Assembly (NCBI RefSeq): GCF_000143535.2
Contig: NC_037310.1
Span: forward strand, 3,658,001 to 3,722,000
Length of the DNA stretch: 64,000 nt
Direction of reading: 5' to 3'
Origin: Botrytis cinerea B05.10
Taxonomy: Eukaryota; Ascomycota; Leotiomycetes; Helotiales; Sclerotiniaceae
Positions 55,785 through 64,000 of this stretch are shown piece by piece. The position numbers and the translations under genes are program-made. The number at the start of each line of letters is the position of its first letter. Position 1 is the first letter of the stretch. The notes below the pieces were generated by a model, which saw only the letters and a list, made by a program, of their open reading frames with translations, did no database searches and was not told the DNA's origin.

Positions 55785-58546
55785 CTTGAGGTGTGCAGGC
55801 GGTGATGAATGCAAGCCGAAGATAAATTGCAACGGGATTGCAAGTGCGAGAACTTTCAATTAAGATGTGTTGATAGAAGCTGAAGGCACAGCAACAGCAC
55901 GAATGAAATCGAGGGAAGTTATTTAATGTTGGAATGGTGGATGTGAGGGTTGAGGAGGAGTTGAAGGTGATTAATTTTGGAAGAGTTGTTAGGGTAGGCT
56001 AGAAAGCTAGAAGTGAATCTGGAGCCTTTAGCTAGCGGATCTAAGTTTTGAAGCAAGAATCAATATGTATTGGCAAAGATCAAATCGATAATGTCGACGA
56101 GAACACTGGCCATGTAAACGATATGTTTCTAATGAAATATAATTAGATCCAGAGATATTTTGCGAGGTGTGATATATGAGGAAGGGGCACGAAGGAGAAA
56201 AAGAGGAAGGCAGTCTGTCAGCCTTACCCCTCATGCCCCTAGTCCGCGCTATAATTGGAAAGACCACACTAACCTGCATAAGCCACACATATTTGGTGGA
56301 ATTTGATTGGCTGAAGGGAGGAACACAGACGAGTGATGGACGAGGCTCACAATTGGCCAATCCTGGGTGACCAATACTGGGCGAGGAGATATTTCGACGG
56401 TTCAAAGGCACAATGTAAGGTACGTCGGTATGATATGATATTATTGATGGTGGGAAACACGAGAAGAACAGCAAGCTTTCGAGGCGTCAATTCTATCAGA
56501 ACCTCAGACGATACCTTCGTTACCAAAAATGACCCTTTTTGCAGTGGTGAATGATTGTATGGTGTAGTAGGCCTTCCCTTCCCTACCCATGTCTGCACAA
56601 CAGTAATTCCAACGTGCAAACGACCATAATGACCTTGGTCTGGCCATTGCAATTCGTGGTCGAGCAAGCAGGAAATTCCACGAGGTTGCTAGAATAACCT
56701 CTTGCGATTTGGATTTGGATTTGAATGTGGCCTTTGACGTCAACGATAATGTGATATCAGGGTGCACCGTCGTGCTGGGGTTTGGGTGGTTTGGCTGGAA
56801 GTACACGAGGTGGTATGCACCCTTTGATATCATTTCACCGAGACAAAAAGAATGGAAATGGCGAAGAAAGAGCAAGATCAAAGACAAGGAATTGGGGAAG
56901 ACCTTGCCGCGACACCTTGATTACCATAAAGGTGTTCTGGTTGTTTCTTTTTTGTTCATTGTATCTGCAGGTGGTAGGTGGTGGGAATCTCCTTGGATTG
57001 AGGTTTGTTTGTCGTGATACTTCAACAAAGGAAGAGGAATGAATCAACAATCGCTTACGACTCGACTCATCTATTCAATTTTATATATACAACGTGTTGA
57101 TACCATACAATCTAATAAATCACCTCTCCAACAATGTTCAACGTCGATACTTTCCATGCCGAGGTCTGCCAGCTTATATAGAATCAATCAATCAATCAAT
57201 CAATCAATCACCTCGATGTCTCACTTCGCTTCACCTCCCTTCACTCCCTCTCCATCTCATTTCCGTTCGCCTCTTATCCCTTCCTGTTCCCCATTTTTGA
57301 TAATGAATGACATCTCTTTCGAGCTGCTGGAACTTTATCTCTCTTTATCTTCGTATCTCACCACTCACCTGCTTCCTCTTCCCCAGACCGTAATCCAATG
57401 GACGGCCTCAGAGGTTGCAGAGTCCGGATGTCGCCTCTCTCCCTGAGTGTGGCTGATGGCTGGCGTATGGCTTTCCCGGAAATCTCTCCATGATCTGCTC
57501 TCCGTCTGGGCAAATCAACGGTAAAGCTATGCTCGACATCTCTCGGCACAAACTTTATGCACCTTTCCATGATCTTGGTCACACTCCCGTCTGGGCAACA
57601 GGCATCACATCGCAGGCCCAAGACGGAAGCCATCAACGGAAGTCTGGGCAATCTGCACCTCATCTTCATCTTACATGAAAATACAACAACTTCATGATCC
57701 ATCGTTGACATCCACCATCACCCATTGTCATCCATCCACGCCCAGATTCGATTCCTCAACTTGATACATTTTCGCATTCGCCACATGAATTCTTCTTCTG
57801 ACTATCTACTAGGGACCAACATGCACACCTGATATGCGACGGGCAGATCCACCTCTCGTGCGGCACATCAGTGCTTATCTGTGGCTCATGACTTCGTTTT
57901 CTTGACCAACCTTCATTGTTAAGAGACCCTCAGCGACCCTCAGAACGAAACCTGGAATTAGAAAGTTCAAGGGAGAAAATGGATACCTCGTCTCGACAAT
58001 CCCCGAGTCTCCCAGATTAGGACAAGATAGGCATGACTCGAGGAACCAGAAACCAATCAAGAATTTTGATTGCCTCTTCATTGCTGACCCTTCCTAACCA
58101 TTCCATCCGTCCCTTGCCCAAACGCAGCTATTCCGATGAAAATGTTCTCCATACACCAACATGGATAAACCTTTCCAAATCGTTGCAATGCTACCGATAG
58201 TAGGGCTTCGCGGCACGGCCGATTTTTCAATTTTCTTATCGAAATATTCCCTCGTTCCGTTTTCTTCCCATGAACTTCCAATTTCACAAAACTCATCATC
58301 CTTTGGAATCATATATTCCTATCTCTTGCATACATCTCCAATGAATTGATCATCCAACCTTCTTATCTTCAAACCGTCAGCCAAGGACGTTAAAATAGTG
58401 CCCATCTTCCTCTGCTACATTGTCCATTCCTGCCTATATATACACTCTTTGGTATATTCCAATATTCTTACTTTTTTGGCCAAGCGTCCCCTTCAAGAAA
58501 AGTTCACCGTTTATTGTGCGTTCGTTCGTTCACTCGCTCGTTCGCC
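55785..58546. other. 2.8 kb intergenic, no supported gene
   Basis: ORFs of 60-148 codons occur on both strands but overlap one another and carry no motif. There is an (AATC)n microsatellite at 57182-57210, and the phrase GTCTGGGCAA occurs three times between 57500 and 57655. The last 250 bp are C/T-rich leader of the transporter gene. Confidence 0.55.
57182..57210. repeat. (AATC)n microsatellite
   Basis: Seven tandem AATC units without interruption. Confidence 0.9.
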
Positions 58547-60311
58547 ATGGCTACTACCGACAATGCCGAGAAGAAGATCGACGAACATAACCGTGCTTCA
58601 GATTCATCCAACGTCGAAAAGGGTGATATCATTCCGCGAAACGAAAATGCTGCGACGAGACACGAAGATCAAACAATTGCCATTCTCGAACTCGTAAAAG
58701 CTCAAGATGAACACCACCCTATGCATTGGCCCGCCTTCAAACGATGGGGCATCGTGGTGATTTACTGCATGTTGCAGACATTTGTTACTCTTACCAGTAC
58801 AACTTATGTATCTGCTGAATTCTTGATCCAAGAAAAGTTTGGAGGAACTACTCAAGTCGTCACTCTGGGCCAGAGTATGTTCATTTTGGGAACAGCTGTT
58901 GGTCCTATATTCTTGGGTCCATTATCGTAGGTTGAACACGACACATGACGCACGCTGCGATCATCGTGGTTGTGAGCAAGAATTATAACTGAACATTCAC
59001 AGTGATCTTGGTGGCCGCAAATGGATTTACGTTATCAGCATCGCATTCTATGCAGTCTTGAACTTTGTGAGTTGTTTTCAGAGCAATTTTCAACAATTTC
59101 ATTCTAACAAGTCCTAGGGAACCGCATATGCTCTTAATCTTCCTATGCTTATTATCTTTATGTTCCTTGCTGGCACGGCAGGTTCCACTGCTCTTTCTAA
59201 TGTAGCTGGTACAATTGCGGACCTGTTTGGTGACATTGATGGTGCCGGACAAGCAATGGCACTCTTCGTCATGTGTAAGTACTGGATTATACTCTAACCC
59301 TTGATGTCATACAAAGAAGGCTAATGATATACACACAGCTGCAAACATTGGTCCATCTCTTGGATCTCCCGTTGGAGAGTGGATCGCGGACAATGCGAAT
59401 ATGGGTCTCAAATGGATCTTCTTGATTAACGTGATTATCGGATTCGCATTCTCTATCGTGTTATGTTTCATCCCAGAAACACTACCAAGATTGGTTATCG
59501 CTAAAGCCGCCGCAAGGAGTGAAGCTGTCGATGAGCAAGAAGCTGCCATCTTGACAAGTAGACTCAATGTTCTCCATGAGATGAAGTACATCACAACCAT
59601 GACATTCCGAATCATGTTCACGGAGCCGGTCGTTATATTCCTCGGGTTGTACAATGGTTTCGCCTACGGCATTCTCTTCTTATACCTCGACGGTGTATTT
59701 GATGTTTTCGTTGTCAACAATGGTCTCTCTTACATCGGTGCCGATCTTACATATCTTAATTTCGTTGTCGGAGTAGTTGTCATGTTTCTCTTCGTTCCGG
59801 TTCAAACTTGGTTCTACGCGAGAGATCGTAAGAAGCATGGTATTAATCGTCCCGAAGCTAGATTCATCACTTCTTTGGTTACCGTTTGGCTTTTCCCAAT
59901 CACGCTTCTTTGGTTCGCATTCACATCTGATGGAAGCGTATCTTACTGGTCACCAGTTGTAGCAGGCGGTGTTCTTGGTTTCGCAGATCCATTATTGTGG
60001 CTTAGTATGCTTAATTACATTACTGGTATGTTACCCCTTCATTATACCGCTTCCATCTCGCTAATTTTTATCTCTCTTCAGACTCTTATCCCAACGTCGC
60101 CGGTGCAGCAATCGCAGCTTTCCTCATTCCATCTTTTGCTCTCGCAGCAGGTCTCGCCCATCTCGGTGTCCTCATGTTCGACAACATGTCTACGAAATGG
60201 GCAATGGGTACTATTGGATTCATTAGTATCGGTCTTTGTGCTTTGATTTATTTCATCTATTTCTTTGGTGCAAAGATCAGAGCGAGATCGACTCTTGCGA
60301 GAAAATATTAA
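58547..60311 (+). CDS. MFS transporter, DHA1 (drug:H+ antiporter) type
   Basis: Exons 58547-58926, 59003-59066, 59118-59274, 59339-60025 and 60082-60311, in phase, 505 residues. The start MATTDNAEKKIDEHNRASDS was preferred over an upstream non-ATG extension. A hydrophilic N-terminus precedes twelve membrane segments in two halves, with the MFS motif A GPLSDLGGRKW after segment 2, an intact loop before segment 3, motif C-like SANIGPSLGSPVGEWI at segment 5 (typical of antiporters), and a central loop PETLPRLVIAKAAARSE. The second half (FRIMFTEPVVIFLGLYNGFA, NFVVGVVVMFLFVP, the Arg-rich loop ARDRKKHG) is like the yeast Tpo/Flr1 group. Substrates could be polyamines, fungicides or plant compounds. 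It has no cluster partners here. Confidence 0.88.
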
Positions 60312-62129
60312 ATGGGATGGATAGAAATGAAGGATGAAATGTAACAGTATGGCCGAGATTGGATAGTGTGTATGAGATTTGTATTACATTGCATTGGGTT
60401 GCGCTGGATTGGGATGGGATAAAAGCTCTTGAGCAGCGGATGGATATTTTGGTATCTGGAATTCTGGATTGGTTGCGAATGTTATCATTCACGATATGTT
60501 TACGCATACATGAAAGACGAATTTGTATGTTATGTTATGAACTGGGTGGGAGATTTTTGATTCCTTTTTTTTATTCATACATTTAATACCCTGTTGTATA
60601 ACTAGCGCGAACTTGTCGATAATCGAATTACGAAACACATAGAGTAGATATAGAAATCAAATCATTCCTAATTTTCTTCTCCAAAACTTGGATTTTGTGA
60701 TGTTGAATGGCGAAGTACTTTTAGTTGTGAGATTGAGTGTGATGGATGTCAGAACATGAGAGTAAAAAGGTTAGAATAACATATCTGGAAATCTCTCATT
60801 CAGAGATGTATTCAAAACCCAGTAGATTTGTCAAATGTCTAAAGAACCTAAAGAAATTTGATAGTTTTGATTGATGACGTCTGCGCCTTTACATATGAAC
60901 TCGCTTGTACAAATCCTCGTGCTCAAATCATGCACCCTCGGAATCGAGAAAGGACATTTTGTAGAAGCATATTCGTCGTGGCAGCCGGATCAATGTTCGG
61001 CGAGGAGGAAGGAGAGGTGTATAAGTGATGGTTCGGCGAGAAGTTGGGGATCGTGTATCGTCCGTCTCTTAACATTGTGGAAATGACTTGCGAATTGAGG
61101 GTGGCGATCGAGGGGTATTGTGCTAATTGGGACTGCATAGTTTACTACTTTCTTTCGCTTCCTCTATCGCGAACCATTTGATGTCAAGTAAACATCATAT
61201 CGCCAAGGGGCCGGGAAGTATGTACTCATCACATGGGAAGTTGCTCTTGTGCTAATTAATACAATGGTAGGTAGATAGCTAGCCGAAAAGAAGTTGGGTG
61301 ATGTGATTTGATGATGCCGGTTGAGACGACAGAGAAACAATGTCATCCTACAAAATGGAATTCTTCTATCTTGCTTTGTCGCTTCCTTTGTCAAGCAACT
61401 TCCAAGAACAATAAGATTGTATTGAGAACATTTCCTCACGTCGACGGCGTAGATACATCATCATCATCATCATCATGAAAAGAGGAAGAACGAGAATGGA
61501 ACAAACTAGCATGTGGAAGGTCAAATACCATACCTTGGCTATGTCTGAGATGAGCTATTTCTTTAAAGCCTCGAATCTCACTTACAACTATCCTACTATT
61601 CACACATTCGTAAGCTACGTACATATCAGTCATCTTTTCATCTAAGATTTGAGGAACTCTACTAGAAGTTATGATTATCACCGATGCCATCATGCAAGAC
61701 ACTACCACGCAAGATACTGACATTCCGGACGCCGAGCGAAGAATAGCAAAGATGAAAACACCCAGGAAAAATGAAAAGGAAACTCTCATCCGCAACAACC
61801 ACTGGGTACCTACCGAAAGCCTCCACCTTCTCCATCTCTACACCGTCAACAACAACAAGATCTCGACGCACAAAGACAGCTTTCACCACCGTACAGGCGT
61901 AGTCGCTAGCTTAACCCGCGACATGACGGCTCGGGTCCGTAAAACATCACCCCGGAGGCTTCTTTCACGCATCTGATCCATGGCTTCCCAGAGCTTACAC
62001 CGACGGGGTGATTCGTTTTACGTTGCGATGTTTGCTTGACGAAGAAGATGAGTTGGCGGACGAGTTGGAGGCCGAGTTGAACGCTCGCTATGGTATTGAT
62101 TCGAACTCCACGGCAAAAACAACCCGCAG

Positions 62130-62131
<2 letters not shown>

Positions 62132-62167
<36 letters not shown>
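62132..62167. repeat. (GA)n microsatellite, 18 units
   Basis: An uninterrupted GA run of 36 bp. Confidence 0.9.
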
Positions 62168-62171
<4 letters not shown>

Positions 62172-62225
62172 AGCACTGGAGCGGCAGTCAAAAAGAGCCG
62201 AGAAGAAGCAGAAAACCATACCCAG

Positions 62226-62246
62226 AAAAAAAAAAAAAAAAAAAAA
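62226..62246. repeat. A21 homopolymer
   Basis: Twenty-one consecutive A residues, 58 bp after the GA run. Confidence 0.9.
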
Positions 62247-63123
62247 GTAAATCCAAGACGAAAAGCGCATACCATACTTAGAGAAAAGGAACTTCGAGGA
62301 ACAAATCAGGCACCTAGATTAGCATTTACGAAAGTCCAGAAAGCCTGGTATCATTGATTCGGCCGATGCTGGATCAACTCTGGACCTCCATCTCCTATAA
62401 GCCGTGCTCTCAAATCTAGGCTGGCCCTAGATTTTCCACGCATATCTTCTCTTCTCATCTCTCCACTGCTTAAACCATGGTAAATCTGCAATCCAGAATA
62501 AGAATTAACCGCTCCTTTCAAAAACATGACCATGCGCCAGTAAAAATGGACAGTGACCATAGTGCCTTGCAATAGTACATAATACATATTACATCTTCCC
62601 AATAAATGACATTGAAATTCGTACGACGAGGAGCAGAACATTAGTCGTCCTATAAAGGATTCTAGAAAATCAAGCCAGAAATTAGACAGTTTCCGTCTGA
62701 TCTAGTATGTATCCATACAAAAACGAAGCAACGGAGGACCTATCTTGCGATAAATTAGTTTATAGCTAGTTTAAATATCAAGACACATAACACCAGTAGC
62801 TCTATCTAGTCTTCACAAAAATATTTCTTTTTTCTTCTTAAAATCATCATCATTATCATCATAATCTTAATTGTACCATCAATCCCAACTGATCTTTTCA
62901 ATTCATGCCGTACCATACACACTCAAAGATTCTCCACTCCCATACAGTACAATCGTACCAATGTACCTCGACCCCTGAGGTCACAATGTAACCGCACTCC
63001 CACGAGTAGAAACTTCCAAAGAAACAGAAATCAAAACAGACCAGATGATGATCAGTAAATCCCGTTCAAACGCCCATTGCATATCCTTATGTCCAAAGTT
63101 CATCATACCTCAAGTTGCCATGA

Positions 63124-64000
63124 TTACTCGACTGTAATTTCAGCAGTTGGATCTTTCCTGATATCCAATTCCATTAAACCTTCTTTCTTCTCAATGACAA
63201 GACCCTTCTCGTTGGCCAAATGCAGAAGACAGATAAAACAATAACTAGTCGAAATATCATTCAAAACTTGTTTTGGATATACAGTCTGAAGGTTTTGCAT
63301 AACTGTTGTGAACTGGAGGGTCTCGTTTTCATCCGTAGGAATTTTGACAGGTGCGGTTGGGAGTCGAGATGAAGAAAGTGACATGTCCTGTTTCAATTTG
63401 TTAGTGATAGCATTCGGGTACTGCAAGGAACAGATAAACTTACTGGTTGTTCAGGCTCATTAAATCCAATGCCCTTCCATAATTCCTCCTTTAACCTCCT
63501 GACATCAACCTTCTTGGCAACCCTAGCATATTGCACATATTCGGGCCTTAATCTTCTACTTTGTGTGACCAGCTGTGCACCAAACGCGCCCTCTTCCCCG
63601 TCCACGCCTTGAGCTCCAGCATTCAATATGGCAGCAATACCACCAATACCTACACCTTGTCCTTCAGCTCCAGGTGAAAATTGTTCACGTGCGTCGGCGA
63701 ATTCCATATCGTCATCATCATCTATACCTGGCATTGCCAAACCGTCATCTTGAAAGAAGTTGGCGTCATAATCCCCATGAGGTGGGGCTTCATCCTCTAA
63801 TGTGTGAGCGGGTTCTTCTTTTCGTGCCCAATAATCTTCACCAATCTCGCCTTCAGGGATATCATCTTCCTTCTTTTGACCGAAAGTTCCGGGTTTGGCA
63901 CCGAACCCAGATTTTCGACTACCCATCCTAGCTTTAGGTTTGAGGAAAAGGCGTAACAGTTGTTTGGAGTTGAAATGCTTGTCATCGGGAAGAAGATTTC
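63124..64000 (-). CDS. BRN1: condensin subunit BRN1/CND2 (kleisin), C-terminal part
   Basis: The kleisin of condensin I links the SMC2/SMC4 heads during mitotic chromosome compaction. The gene runs off the right edge of the window, so only the C-terminal roughly 275 residues are present, in two exons: 64000-63444 (partial) and 63387-63124. The piece begins in DDKHFNSKQLLRLFLKPKAR, then MGSRKSGFGAK, an acidic stretch (GIDDDDDMEFADAREQFSPG), LRPEYVQYARVAKKVDVRRL and KEELWKGIGF, and a last exon with the winged-helix end: LQFTTVMQNLQTVYPKQVLN, DISTSYCFICLLHLANEKGL. These match the barren family C-terminus that contacts the SMC head. No break is seen. Confidence 0.92.

Larger units (their letters stand above)
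60312..63123. other. 2.8 kb intergenic; simple repeats; no supported gene
   Basis: Several short ORFs between 60870 and 62250 overlap on both strands; none has a domain. The plus-strand pieces at 61671-61976 and 62008-62250 look somewhat protein-like (LDEEDELADELEAELNARYG) but end in the GA and A runs. I do not call a gene. The stretch 62650-63123 is AT-rich 3' flank of BRN1. Confidence 0.5.

Noticed and set aside
61436..62250. Gene on either strand around 61.4-62.3 kb
   Set aside because: ORFs overlap on both strands, run into GA and A repeats, and show no domain or consistent splice model.
1..64000. tRNA, rRNA, CRISPR arrays
   Set aside because: No cloverleaf with a T-loop consensus, no rRNA sequence and no regular spaced repeats were recognised; eukaryotic nuclear DNA makes CRISPR implausible.

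Overview
The window is nuclear DNA of a filamentous ascomycete. Genes carry many short introns (about 45-110 bp, mostly GT-AG). Fungal versions of conserved eukaryotic proteins are present (PEX1, PEX20, MCM7, SEC13, UBA4, PAM17, SLX9, condensin BRN1/CND2). There is also a decayed Ty3/gypsy chromovirus of the kind common in these fungi. Overall protein style suggests Leotiomycetes (Botrytis/Sclerotinia relatives), but this is inference and not proven by any single site. Exon-intron models were built by hand. For each model marked as closed, the exon phases sum to a multiple of three and the reading frame is open.

Layout. 1-5.9 kb: a small cyanovirin-N-fold lectin gene (minus strand) in otherwise gene-poor DNA. 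5.9-10.9 kb: a 1545-residue protein whose architecture resembles the meiotic chromosome-axis core proteins (Red1/SYCP2). 11.6-18.6 kb: a compact housekeeping block with a NEDD8/SUMO-type cysteine protease, a QutC-like dehydroshikimate dehydratase, SLX9, UBA4 and PAM17. 19.0-25.6 kb: a complete LTR retrotransposon with two 570-bp LTRs and a perfect 5-bp target duplication (ATTAA). Its gag-pol is on the minus strand and ruined by C:G to T:A changes, and an extra ORF lies antisense near its 3' end. 25.6-26.1 kb is very AT-rich. 26.1-31.4 kb: a chromodomain/AT-hook protein, a TupA-like periplasmic-binding-type protein and an F-box protein. 32.9-40.0 kb: PEX1 and MCM7, divergent. 40-45.4 kb: an accessory stretch with a CCHC zinc-knuckle, Ala/Gln-rich gene full of one repeated octamer, an 88-bp inverted repeat and duplicated hairpins. 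45.4-51.9 kb: a TMEM135-like membrane protein, PEX20 and SEC13. 53.5-55.8 kb: a second F-box protein with a probable GC-AG intron. 58.5-60.3 kb: an MFS (DHA1) transporter. 63.1-64.0 kb: the C-terminal part of condensin BRN1, running off the window.

Functional links. PEX1 (AAA ATPase of receptor export), PEX20 (PTS2 co-receptor) and a TMEM135-like protein (a family tied to peroxisomes) lie within about 17 kb. UBA4 and the deneddylase-like protease both belong to ubiquitin-like modifier pathways. MCM7, BRN1 and the Red1/SYCP2-like protein act on chromosomes. No tRNA, rRNA or CRISPR structure was recognised. The best candidates for something undescribed are the SYCP2-like axis protein, the antisense ORF and self-priming geometry of the retroelement with its one-sided mutation pattern, and the CCGCCCAA-studded zinc-knuckle gene.
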